Source: UBA6182 sp964479585
GTDB taxonomy: Bacteria > Bacillota_I > Bacilli_A > Erysipelotrichales > Erysipelotrichaceae
Direction: 5' to 3'
DNA: 64,000 nucleotides
Assembly: GCA_964479585.1 (NCBI GenBank)
Contig: CAYZMP010000003.1
Location: forward strand, 7,873-71,872
Positions 34,777-42,439 of the stretch are shown in pieces; positions within the stretch are counted from its first letter, which is position 1; each line of letters starts with the position of its first letter. Below the pieces are notes generated by a model. That model made no database searches. It saw only the letters and a program-made list of their open reading frames with translations, and was not told the DNA's origin. The translations under genes and the position numbers were made by a program.

Positions 34777-35784
34777 ATGTACATAAACATAGTTAATTGG
34801 TATTCTCGTCATAAGCGTGATTTAGCATTTAGAAAATATAATGATCCTTATGCCGTGTGGGTAAGTGAAATTATGGCACAGCAAACAAAAATTGATACTA
34901 TGTTACCATATTTTGATCGTTGGATGACTACACTCCCTACCATTGAAAAATGTGCTAATGCTTCTATTGAAGAAATTTTGAAACTGTGGGAAGGTCTTGG
35001 CTATTACAGAAGAGCAAGACTGTTGCATGAAGGATGCATCTACCTCAAAAACAATTTTAACTCCATATTCCCAGAGAACTATGACGAAGTCATAAAAATA
35101 CCTGGTATTGGAGAATACTCTGCAGCAGCAATTTGTTCTATTGTTTTTAATCATTCGATTCCAGCAATTGATGGCAATGTTATGAGAATAGTAACTAGAA
35201 TGCAAATGATAGACCAAGATATTTCAAAATTATCAACTAAGAAAAAAGTGAAAGAAGTCGTAAACGATTGGATTTCTATTGAAACTGAAAAAGACATGAG
35301 TTCATTCACACAAGGATTAATGGAAATAGGAGCACTAGTATGTACTCCTAAAAATCCTAAATGTGAATCATGCCCATTAAATATAAATTGTCTATCATTT
35401 AAACACAACGTCCAACATGATTTCCCTGTTAAGAAAAAGAAACCTAAATCTCCAATATTCAATTACTCCGTTTTGATTATTATTGAGAATAATCAAATCT
35501 TAGTTAGTAATGATTGGTCGGATGGTTTAATGAAAGGATTGCTTCGATTGCCTCAGGTTGATAGTCAAGCTTTGTCTAATTTCTATAACGTAAAAATGTT
35601 AGACTCATTTAACCACGTTTTTTCCCATAAAGTATGGTCTTTAGATGTTTATACATGTTCTTTAAAGAGTACACATCAAGTTCTCATTAATTCAAACTGG
35701 TATTGGTTAAATCTTAATGAGATTGACTCACAAGCGTGGATTACAGCACATAAAAAAATTATAACTTCATTTGTAAAAGTATAG
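34777..35784 (+). CDS. mutY: A/G-specific adenine glycosylase MutY
   Basis: 335-aa base-excision repair enzyme removing adenine opposite 8-oxoguanine. Catalytic Glu in VSEIMAQQT, helix-hairpin-helix IPGIGEYSAAAI followed by the catalytic Asp in AIDGNV, and the [4Fe-4S] motif C-x6-C-x2-C-x5-C (from CTPKNPKC). The C-terminal NUDIX-like domain that recognises oxoG is present but diverged (about 225-335). I use the ATG at 34777; a TTG three codons earlier is possible. A TACAAT -10 overlaps the tail of the small-RNA terminator. Confidence 0.95.
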   Translation: MYINIVNWYSRHKRDLAFRKYNDPYAVWVSEIMAQQTKIDTMLPYFDRWMTTLPTIEKCANASIEEILKLWEGLGYYRRARLLHEGCIYLKNNFNSIFPENYDEVIKIPGIGEYSAAAICSIVFNHSIPAIDGNVMRIVTRMQMIDQDISKLSTKKKVKEVVNDWISIETEKDMSSFTQGLMEIGALVCTPKNPKCESCPLNINCLSFKHNVQHDFPVKKKKPKSPIFNYSVLIIIENNQILVSNDWSDGLMKGLLRLPQVDSQALSNFYNVKMLDSFNHVFSHKVWSLDVYTCSLKSTHQVLINSNWYWLNLNEIDSQAWITAHKKIITSFVKV

Positions 35785-35846
35785 AAGTATGCGTCAATAC
35801 AATGAGAATTCAAAAATTTTTATTTACTTGAAAGCATACTTTTTTA
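35785..35846 (+). terminator. Probable terminator after mutY
   Basis: Eight-bp inverted repeat (35785-35792 with 35834-35841) with a 41-nt loop, followed by TTTTT. The loop is long, so efficiency is uncertain. Confidence 0.45.
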
Positions 35847-35863
35847 TATTTGAGAAAATCAGT

Positions 35864-36679
35864 TTATAAACCAAACTTCTCTTTTGCTAAAATATCAGGA
35901 TGACTTCCTATTCTTTGATTTTTATTTAGTCCATTTATCAAACTCATATCTTCATCTTCAATTATAAAATCAAATATATCAAGATTTTCACTTATTCTGG
36001 ATTTATTTGCTGATTTAGGAATAATAACTAGATTCCTTTGAAGATGCCATCGGAGTGTCAATTGTGCAGGTGATTTTTTGTATTTTTTTGCTAGTTCTAC
36101 AATAATATCTACTTCAGTTACCTTTCCTTTCATAATCGGACTCCATGACTCAGTTTGAATACCATGGTTCTTATTAAATTCCACCAACTCTTCTTGACTC
36201 AGGAAAGGATGCAGTTCAATTTGGTTAACAGAAGGTATAATTGAAGAGTTCTCCATTAGTTTTAATAAGTGATGTTGGTGGAAATTACTTACGCCTATAG
36301 ATTTAATTCTGCCTTGAGAATACAGCTCTTCCATGGCATTCCACTGTTCTAAAAAATTCTCTGTTGGCCAATGAATTAAATACAAGTCTATATAATCTGT
36401 ATTTAGTTTTTGACAAGATTGTTCAAAAGCTTTGATAACATCATTGTATTTTTGAACTTCTAGCCAAAGCTTTGTTGTCAAAAATATATCTTCTCTTGAT
36501 ATTCTGCTCTTTTTTATCCCTCTGCCTACTCCAGACTCATTATCATAAATTGCTGCAGTATCTATGTGTCGATATCCAACATCCAATGCATACTCGACTG
36601 CATCTTCAACATCTAAATCAGATATTCTGAATGTTCCAAATCCTAAACTTGGAATATCTTTTGAATTATTCAATTTCAT
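35864..36679 (-). CDS. Aldo/keto reductase
   Basis: 271-aa NADPH-dependent carbonyl reductase (AKR, 2,5-diketogluconate-reductase-like). Catalytic residues are seen in YRHIDTAAIYDNE (Asp, Tyr), LTTKLW (Lys) and LIHWP (His); the cofactor site shows IPKSANKSRI. It lies 15 nt downstream of the 2-hydroxyacid dehydrogenase and the two probably act on related carbonyl/hydroxy compounds. Substrate unknown. Confidence 0.94.
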   Translation of the reverse strand: MKLNNSKDIPSLGFGTFRISDLDVEDAVEYALDVGYRHIDTAAIYDNESGVGRGIKKSRISREDIFLTTKLWLEVQKYNDVIKAFEQSCQKLNTDYIDLYLIHWPTENFLEQWNAMEELYSQGRIKSIGVSNFHQHHLLKLMENSSIIPSVNQIELHPFLSQEELVEFNKNHGIQTESWSPIMKGKVTEVDIIVELAKKYKKSPAQLTLRWHLQRNLVIIPKSANKSRISENLDIFDFIIEDEDMSLINGLNKNQRIGSHPDILAKEKFGL

Positions 36680-36694
36680 AAAATTTTAATCCTC

Positions 36695-37639
36695 CTATTT
36701 TATCTTATTTACAAACTTTTCACTATTTATAAATGCTTCTATATTTTCCAAAATCAAGTTTTCTAGTCGCTCCATGTGTTGATCTGATGCAAAGGAGTTA
36801 TGTGGTGAAATGAAAATATTTGGAGTATCCCAAAGAGGATTATTTTTAGCTAGTGGTTCTTCATTAACAACATCTAAATAAAATGACAAATTAGAAATTT
36901 CTAACTTCATATACTCTACTAAATCTTTTTCATTGATTAAAGTCCCTCTACCCACATTAATTACAACTGCATTATCATTCAATCTTTTTAACATATCTTT
37001 GTTTACATAATCAATTGTTTCTTTATTTGAAGGTAATCCAAAAATTAAAATATCATAATTGCCAACTTCTTCTTTTGAATTTTTTAAAGAAAAACACTTT
37101 GAAAATCCAGATACTTTTCTACCATTACTATTGACACCATGAATAATACATCCAAAGGGAGTCAATCTTCTCACAATTTCTTGGCCAATACTTCCAGTTC
37201 CAAACAACAACACTTTTTTATTTGAAAGCTCTTGAATACTATAATTTGGTTTCCATTTTTTAGTTTTTGCATTTTCAAAAAAGTATGGCAATTTTTTATA
37301 ATGTGCGATTATTATGCCTATGACCCACTCAGATATAGGTATACTATACACACCCTTAGCATTTAATACTATTACATTATTTGAATGTAAAGAATCATAA
37401 TCTAAAAAATCATAGCCAGAGCTAATCGTTTGAATGATTTTGAGCTTTGGCCACTTTGCCATATCAAGATCTTTTAGTTCTGTAGCTCCTACAATAAAAT
37501 CAAAAGAGTGATATTCTTTACTTTTTTGAAACGCTGAAAATTCGTTTGCTTTAATTGTAGTTATGTTAATGTTTAACTCTCTTAGTTTATCTGTATTTTT
37601 ATCCTTCAATAAATTTTCACGTATTAGTAATATGTTCAT
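36695..37639 (-). CDS. D-2-hydroxyacid dehydrogenase (NAD-binding)
   Basis: 314-aa oxidoreductase of the D-isomer 2-hydroxyacid dehydrogenase family. NAD-binding GTGSIGQEIVRRL; catalytic Arg in NVGRGTLI, Glu in VNEEPL and His in SPHNSF. It would reduce a 2-keto acid to a D-2-hydroxy acid, for example D-lactate or a phosphoglycerate relative. AGGTG precedes the ATG. Its extended -10 (37656-37664) sits about 15-20 nt from the right end of the tnpB element, which replaced whatever lay further upstream. Confidence 0.93.
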   Translation of the reverse strand: MNILLIRENLLKDKNTDKLRELNINITTIKANEFSAFQKSKEYHSFDFIVGATELKDLDMAKWPKLKIIQTISSGYDFLDYDSLHSNNVIVLNAKGVYSIPISEWVIGIIIAHYKKLPYFFENAKTKKWKPNYSIQELSNKKVLLFGTGSIGQEIVRRLTPFGCIIHGVNSNGRKVSGFSKCFSLKNSKEEVGNYDILIFGLPSNKETIDYVNKDMLKRLNDNAVVINVGRGTLINEKDLVEYMKLEISNLSFYLDVVNEEPLAKNNPLWDTPNIFISPHNSFASDQHMERLENLILENIEAFINSEKFVNKIK

Positions 37640-37655
37640 GTTTTCACCTAAAGGA

Positions 37656-37664
37656 ATTATATCA
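37656..37664 (-). promoter_or_regulatory. Extended -10 promoter of the 2-hydroxyacid dehydrogenase gene
   Basis: TGATATAAT on the minus strand, about 17 nt before the start codon, giving a very short leader. Any -35 function must come from the end of the tnpB element. Confidence 0.55.
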
Positions 37665-37679
37665 TGAATTAGTTTAAAG

Positions 37680-37785
37680 GGGGTTCAAACCTCGTGCTAA
37701 ATTATTAAAGCCTAGCATGGCTTATCCTATAACAGTGCATATAGCATTATAGGCTAGTCCGAAGACTATAGATGGTTATTTAAAA
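37680..37785 (-). ncRNA. Omega RNA (reRNA) region and right end of the tnpB element
   Basis: Immediately after and overlapping the tnpB stop, the minus strand forms three hairpins: 37755-37759 with 37764-37768 (UUCG tetraloop, spanning the stop codon), 37726-37732 with 37747-37753, and 37708-37712 with 37719-37723. A conserved-looking end containing GAACCCCC (37681-37688) follows. This is the position and style of the guide-RNA scaffold of IS200/IS605 TnpB proteins. The guide would be the flanking host sequence from about 37675 downwards. The exact element boundary is my estimate. Confidence 0.6.
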
Positions 37786-38785
37786 TATTCAAAGCACCTA
37801 CAATGTCTCTATGATTTGAATATCCACAACTGCATATGTATTTTCTTTTTTGGCTATTATTTATTCTAAAGCAATTAGGACATTTCTTTGATGTGTTTTT
37901 TGGATTTACCCAAAGAATAATAATTCCGTTTCTTTTAGCTTTATAGACGATATAATTCTGTAATCTTCTATATGACCAAGAGCTAACTCCATTTAATTTT
38001 GCATTATTTTTCTGCAAATTGTTTAAATTTTCTAATTTTATGTATTTTACTTTCTCTTGATTTGCAAAATCAATAATTTGCTTACTAATCTTGTGATCAA
38101 TATCTTTAAGCTTATTACTCCATTTCTTCTTGTGAATCACTTTGCAATCTAGATTTTTCAGTGCCTCTTTATTGTTTTTTGCTTGTTTTGTGTGTATATA
38201 TCTCTTTTTCCTTCCATTTCCAAAAAATCGAATTTTCCCAGTGCTAGTTGCTACAACAGCAGGAATTTTTATACCTAAATCTATTGCCATCATATTTCCG
38301 TTGTCGTTTTTCGCTTGAGGAATATCATAAGTTATGTTTCCAATCCACTTGTTGTTTCGTATGAAGATTTTGAATGAAGTTATTTTTACTTTTTGATTAT
38401 TTATTTGTGACCAAATATATTCATTTATACGTGTTTCTAACAATGTTTCTTCTTTCATAAATGTTTGTATTAATATTTTGTCAGAGTTTAAAAATTGACA
38501 GTTAATGTTTGTCCACTTGCAATAATCGATCTTCACCTCATTTCTTGTAAAATTATTGCTAACTATTTGCAAATATAATTCCTTCGCTACTTTAATTACT
38601 TCAATCTTTGAATCCCATGGTATAGTATTATTTATTTCTTTGAATCTAATATCATAAACCATTTCGGCTTGCAAAAATTTCGATATCACCCTGTTTACTT
38701 CAATATCAAAATTATCTATCAATTTGATTAAGTAGTATTGTTGGTTGCTATTTGGATACAATCTAAAGTTATGGCTTAAATACAT
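37766..38785 (-). CDS. tnpB: TnpB RNA-guided endonuclease (IS200/IS605 accessory protein)
   Basis: 339-aa TnpB. It opens MYLSHNFRLYPN, then has a helical/recognition region and a RuvC-like nuclease with Asp169 (AIDLGIK), Glu252 (IKLENLN) and Asp327 (HRDIVGALNI), all intact. A zinc finger uses Cys302, Cys305, Cys318 and Cys320; the second pair is C-x-C, one residue tighter than usual. The ATG at 38785 has AGGTG 6 nt upstream. No tnpA is present. The gene is packed against the tRNA terminator, leaving little room for a left end, so the element may no longer move by itself. Confidence 0.93.
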   Translation of the reverse strand: MYLSHNFRLYPNSNQQYYLIKLIDNFDIEVNRVISKFLQAEMVYDIRFKEINNTIPWDSKIEVIKVAKELYLQIVSNNFTRNEVKIDYCKWTNINCQFLNSDKILIQTFMKEETLLETRINEYIWSQINNQKVKITSFKIFIRNNKWIGNITYDIPQAKNDNGNMMAIDLGIKIPAVVATSTGKIRFFGNGRKKRYIHTKQAKNNKEALKNLDCKVIHKKKWSNKLKDIDHKISKQIIDFANQEKVKYIKLENLNNLQKNNAKLNGVSSWSYRRLQNYIVYKAKRNGIIILWVNPKNTSKKCPNCFRINNSQKRKYICSCGYSNHRDIVGALNILNNHL

Positions 38786-38812
38786 TTTCATCACCTATAA
38801 CATAATTGTATA

Positions 38813-38843
38813 AAAACAAAAAAAGTCCTAATAAATGGACTTT
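38813..38843 (-). terminator. Terminator of the tRNA cluster
   Basis: Seven-bp stem (38822-38828 with 38837-38843), 8-nt loop, followed on the minus strand by seven T-like bases. Confidence 0.75.
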
Positions 38844-38852
38844 ATTTTTAAA

Positions 38853-38926
<74 letters not shown>

Positions 38927-38928
38927 GC

Positions 38929-39004
38929 TGGTGACCCGTGTAGGACTCGAACCTACGACCCACTGATTAAAAGTCAGTTGCTCTACCACCTGAGCTAACG
39001 GGTC
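38929..39004 (-). tRNA. tRNA-Lys (anticodon TTT)
   Basis: Acceptor GACCCGT paired with ACGGGTC, anticodon loop CTTTTAA, T-loop GTTCGAGTC, discriminator A and encoded CCA. Confidence 0.97.
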
Positions 39005-39008
39005 ACAA

Positions 39009-39083
39009 TGGCTGGGGTACCTGGGATCGAACCAGGGAATGTCAGAGTCAAAGTCTGATGCCTTACCGCTTGGCTATACCCCA
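39009..39083 (-). tRNA. tRNA-Gln (anticodon TTG)
   Basis: Acceptor TGGGGTA paired with TACCCCA, anticodon TTG, T-loop GTTCGATCC, encoded CCA. The weak first pair (T-A) is typical of tRNA-Gln. Confidence 0.97.
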
Positions 39084-39102
39084 AAGTAAAATATTGATAA
39101 GA

Positions 39103-39187
39103 TGGTGGAAGGAGAGGGTTTCGAACCCCCGAACCCGTAGGGAGTAGATTTACAGTCTACCGCGTTTAGCCACTTCGCTATCCTTCC
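39103..39187 (-). tRNA. tRNA-Tyr (anticodon GTA)
   Basis: Class II tRNA of 85 nt with a long variable arm, acceptor GGAAGGA paired with TCCTTCC, anticodon GTA, encoded CCA. A GUN anticodon, so a queuosine substrate for the tgt-queA-queH products. Confidence 0.97.
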
Positions 39188-39194
39188 AGATAAA

Positions 39195-39270
39195 TGGTGC
39201 CGACTATAGGACTCGAACCTACAACCTACTGATTACAAATCAGTTGCTCTGCCAGTTGAGCTAAGTCGGC
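39195..39270 (-). tRNA. tRNA-Thr (anticodon TGT)
   Basis: Acceptor GCCGACT paired with AGTCGGC, anticodon TGT, T-loop GTTCGAGTC, encoded CCA. Confidence 0.97.
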
Positions 39271-39281
39271 GGCAATAAAAA

Positions 39282-39357
39282 TGGTGGAGGTTGACGGGCT
39301 CGAACCGCCGACCCTCTGCTTGTAAGGCAGATGCTCTCCCAACTGAGCTAAACCTCC
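39282..39357 (-). tRNA. tRNA-Val (anticodon TAC)
   Basis: Acceptor GGAGGTT paired with AACCTCC, anticodon TAC, T-loop GTTCGAGCC, encoded CCA. First gene of the six-tRNA minus-strand transcript. Confidence 0.97.
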
Positions 39358-39382
39358 ACATCACACGTCGTAGTGCCTTAAT

Positions 39383-39412
39383 AATATACCATACTATAGA
39401 AGTTATAGTCAA
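39383..39412 (-). promoter_or_regulatory. Promoter of the six-tRNA operon
   Basis: On the minus strand TTGACT (39407-39412), 18 nt, then TATATT (39383-39388), about 25 nt before tRNA-Val. Confidence 0.75.
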
Positions 39413-39499
39413 CAACTTTAGGTAGAGTAATTTGTTTTTTTTGCTTTTGCGAATTACTAATTTCATTTATATGATATACTATAAAAATCAGGAGGACTT

Positions 39500-39928
39500 A
39501 TGCTGAAAGTTTTTAACACAAATTCATTAGGACAAAACGAGAGATTTTTAAAAGCAGTGCTTTTTGGAATTCCATTATCACTTGTTTTATCAATCTTATT
39601 TGCAATTATTCAAAGATTATTAGGAATTAGATTTTCTTTATTATATTTGGGATTAGGATATTCAATTGCATATGTATTAAGAAAATATGGAAGAGGTGTT
39701 CAACCAAAATTCGCCTTTTTAGGTTTAGCTCTAACTTTTTCTGCAATGCTACTAGGTGATATATTTACACTAACTGGATTTATGATTTTGAGTAATCCAT
39801 CAATATTTGTTGATGCACTAATAATTACACTCAACTCATGGATAAGTATCAATATCAACAATCTATTAACATTACTATTTAGAGTGTATTCATTATATAT
39901 TGCATACACTAGCTCAAGAATAATATAG
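39500..39928 (+). CDS. Unknown membrane protein, 142 aa
   Basis: Small membrane protein with about four helices (near residues 20-40, 43-60, 70-98, 103-135). AGGAGG precedes the ATG and TGATATACT lies upstream as a likely promoter. It is followed after 7 nt by alr, so the two share a transcript. No family recognised. Confidence 0.7.
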   Translation: MLKVFNTNSLGQNERFLKAVLFGIPLSLVLSILFAIIQRLLGIRFSLLYLGLGYSIAYVLRKYGRGVQPKFAFLGLALTFSAMLLGDIFTLTGFMILSNPSIFVDALIITLNSWISININNLLTLLFRVYSLYIAYTSSRII

Positions 39929-39935
39929 GTAAAAT

Positions 39936-41045
39936 ATGCGTTATAGACAAACATTTGCAGAAATTGATTTGGACAATTTAGATTATAACTTAAACACCAT
40001 ACATGCAAACTGTAGAAAACAGTTATTTTGTGTTGTTAAAGCAAACGCATATGGTCATGGTGCTATAGAAATATCACAATTTATTGAAAAGATTGATTAT
40101 GTCGCTTATCTCTGCGTATCATCTATTGATGAAGCTATTGATCTCAGAGAAGCAGGTATTACAGCTCCAATAATTAATTTGGGATATACAAATCCATCTC
40201 ATTTATATTTGTGTATAGAAAGAGAGATAACTGTTTCAATCATTTCTCTTGATTGGCTTATCGAAGCTTTAGAAGCTAATAGAAACTTAGAAAATTTAAA
40301 GTGTCATATAAAAGTTGATACTGGTATGAATAGACTTGGAATAAAAACATACAATGATTTTGCAAAAGTCATTAACATTGCTACCGAAAATAAAATTGAC
40401 CTAGAAGGTATTTTTACACATTATCATAGTGCTGATGCAAAGGAAAATACCGACTCACTTAATCAACTTGAGTTATTTAAAGGATTCTTAAATTACACCG
40501 ATTATACTTTCCAATGGATTCACATTGCTAACTCTGATGCATTGATTGATATTAAAGAGAACATATCAAATGCCGTTCGTTGTGGAATTGCTATGTATGG
40601 ATATTCTACCAAAACAAAAATTTTTAAACCTGTTCTAAGGTTACATACAAACATTACCCAAGCAAAAGAACTACAACCTGGTGATGTAGTTAGTTATTCT
40701 GCAACTTATAAAGCTACTGAAAATATGAGAATAGGTATCTTACCAATTGGATACGCAGATGGTATTAACAGAAAGCTTCAAAACCATTACTTTTATATCA
40801 ATGATACACCAGTCAGGATTCTAGGGAGAATCTGTATGGATCAGATTATTATTGAGTATCCGTTGTCATTGACTTCTTTAAAAGTTGAAATTATCGGAAA
40901 AAATCAGTCTTGCTTAGATATTGCAAATATTCTTGATACTATTCCTTATGAAGTACTAACTAACTTAAGTGATAGAATTACACGACGTTACATTTATAAG
41001 CAAAAGATTATTAAAGAAACGAATTTAAGATATCGTTTTCTATAA
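39936..41045 (+). CDS. alr: Alanine racemase
   Basis: 369-aa PLP enzyme making D-alanine. The PLP Lys35 sits in VVKANAYGHG; other marks are DTGMNRLGI, EGIFTHYHSAD, RCGIAMYGY and the C-terminal ILGRICMDQI. Length is typical. D-Ala feeds peptidoglycan precursors or D-alanylation of teichoic acids; together with vanY and the LtaS-like gene it argues for a retained wall or teichoic acid system. Confidence 0.97.
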   Translation: MRYRQTFAEIDLDNLDYNLNTIHANCRKQLFCVVKANAYGHGAIEISQFIEKIDYVAYLCVSSIDEAIDLREAGITAPIINLGYTNPSHLYLCIEREITVSIISLDWLIEALEANRNLENLKCHIKVDTGMNRLGIKTYNDFAKVINIATENKIDLEGIFTHYHSADAKENTDSLNQLELFKGFLNYTDYTFQWIHIANSDALIDIKENISNAVRCGIAMYGYSTKTKIFKPVLRLHTNITQAKELQPGDVVSYSATYKATENMRIGILPIGYADGINRKLQNHYFYINDTPVRILGRICMDQIIIEYPLSLTSLKVEIIGKNQSCLDIANILDTIPYEVLTNLSDRITRRYIYKQKIIKETNLRYRFL

Positions 41046-41049
41046 AAGG

Positions 41050-41073
41050 AAAAAAGGCACTAGGCCTTTTTTT
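41050..41073. terminator. Terminator after alr, active in both directions
   Basis: Perfect 9-bp stem (41050-41058 with 41064-41072), 5-nt loop, A-run on one side and T-run on the other. Confidence 0.88.
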
Positions 41074-41218
41074 CTTATTTTATAAGGGGAAAGAATTTTG
41101 TATGGTCTTTAAGGGGATATTATGTAGGAGAAGAGGACCTATACAAGCAAGTTTATTATATCTTGCAACTATAATTTATCATTTACTAGACGCAAAAATT
41201 CTTTTTAACTATGTGAAA

Positions 41219-42379
41219 TTATGTGAATCTGTTTATCTTACTGTATATGAAAGATAACATTAATGGTATAAAAAGAATCGAAGTAAATATTAGAAGTGTA
41301 TAATCAAATCCTACAGTATTGATAAGTAATCCAGACACGACAGGAGTAAGCAATGCTGATAATCCCCCATACAATGAAATAGCTAGCATTTGACCCGTAG
41401 ATTTTAAATGCTCGGGAGATTCATTTGCTACTAATACTTTTTGAGAAATCATCAAAAGCGGGAATGTTATTGATTGCAAACTAGTAATTAGTATTATTTG
41501 TGTAGCACTTGTCGCTAAAGTATATAGAGAAAATCTAATAATAAACATTGAAATTGATATAATCAACATTTTCATTGCACCGATTTTTTTTAAAAGCAAA
41601 TATCCAAAGAAAAATAACGGAAGCTCTACTACAGCCTGAAATGACCATTTAAATGCAATTTGATTGTTTGATGCACCTAAAAATATCATTTTATCTATTA
41701 CTGTGTACATATCTGCAGTGAACACGAAATTAACAAAAATTAAAATAAACACTAATAAAACATATGTTCGGTTTGATAAAAGTTGTTTAACATCACTGAT
41801 TCTGAGCATTTTTTTACTTTCAACCTTATCAGCATCAGGCATTGCTATTGAAAATATCATACTAAAAAAAGCCAAAATCGCAAAAGAAAATCCGATGGTC
41901 CTGTACCCATAGTTTTCTATAAGAAGAGATGTAAGTGGTGCACCTATTGCCCATCCTATTGCTCCAAAAGCTCGTATCGGACCAAATCTATCTTTGATAT
42001 AATCATTAACTTCTAATGTCCAAGTCTCGACTAATCCAGCAACAATTCTAAACAGTCCTCCAACAAAAGCAAACAATAATAGATGAATAAAAAAATTGTT
42101 TTCACTGTATGAGTACATAATTGCATTAAGTAATATAAAAGAAAACAACAACAAGTGATAAAACTTTTTAATAGAATTATATTTGTCACACAAATAACCA
42201 ACAAACATTTGCCCAATTATTGCGATCACAGAAATCGATGACAATATAATACCTCTTTCAACCGGTGAATAACCAATACTAGTCAAAAATGGTATCACTT
42301 GAGTATTAGTCATAGCCATTGCCATGAAAATAATGGTATATAAATAGATCTGCTTTTTAAGTATATTTCGATTACTCAT
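41219..42379 (-). CDS. MFS transporter (MFS_1-like)
   Basis: 386-aa 12-helix transporter. The loop between helices 2 and 3 reads GYLCDKYNSIKK, an MFS motif A variant, and the two halves are separated by a charged loop (PDADKVESKKMLRISDVK, near residue 185). It resembles the group containing phenylpropionate/nucleoside-type permeases, but the substrate is unknown. No obvious partner gene; it faces alr tail to tail. Confidence 0.85.
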   Translation of the reverse strand: MSNRNILKKQIYLYTIIFMAMAMTNTQVIPFLTSIGYSPVERGIILSSISVIAIIGQMFVGYLCDKYNSIKKFYHLLLFSFILLNAIMYSYSENNFFIHLLLFAFVGGLFRIVAGLVETWTLEVNDYIKDRFGPIRAFGAIGWAIGAPLTSLLIENYGYRTIGFSFAILAFFSMIFSIAMPDADKVESKKMLRISDVKQLLSNRTYVLLVFILIFVNFVFTADMYTVIDKMIFLGASNNQIAFKWSFQAVVELPLFFFGYLLLKKIGAMKMLIISISMFIIRFSLYTLATSATQIILITSLQSITFPLLMISQKVLVANESPEHLKSTGQMLAISLYGGLSALLTPVVSGLLINTVGFDYTLLIFTSILFIPLMLSFIYSKINRFT

Positions 42380-42410
42380 AACTTACCTCATACCATCATA
42401 TTCTAACATA

Positions 42411-42439
42411 AAGAAAAACAATCGCATATGCGATTGTTT
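42411..42439 (-). terminator. Terminator of the suf operon
   Basis: Ten-bp stem (42416-42425 with 42430-42439), 4-nt ATAT loop; the whole 24-mer is a perfect palindrome. It overlaps the sufB stop codon and is followed on the minus strand by TTCTTT. Confidence 0.8.

Noticed and set aside
34435..34812. 125-aa minus-strand reading frame
   Set aside because: It runs across the small-RNA promoter and terminator, has no ribosome site and a composition unlike a protein; judged to be chance.
38820..38845. tRNA terminator hairpin as the left-end hairpin of the tnpB element
   Set aside because: It has the right place for both roles, but its U-tract and position just after tRNA-Gly fit a terminator better; kept only as a possibility.
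41102..41257. 51-aa plus-strand frame after the alr terminator
   Set aside because: No promoter, the AAGGGG is about 12 nt from the ATG, and it overlaps the end of the MFS gene; not supported.
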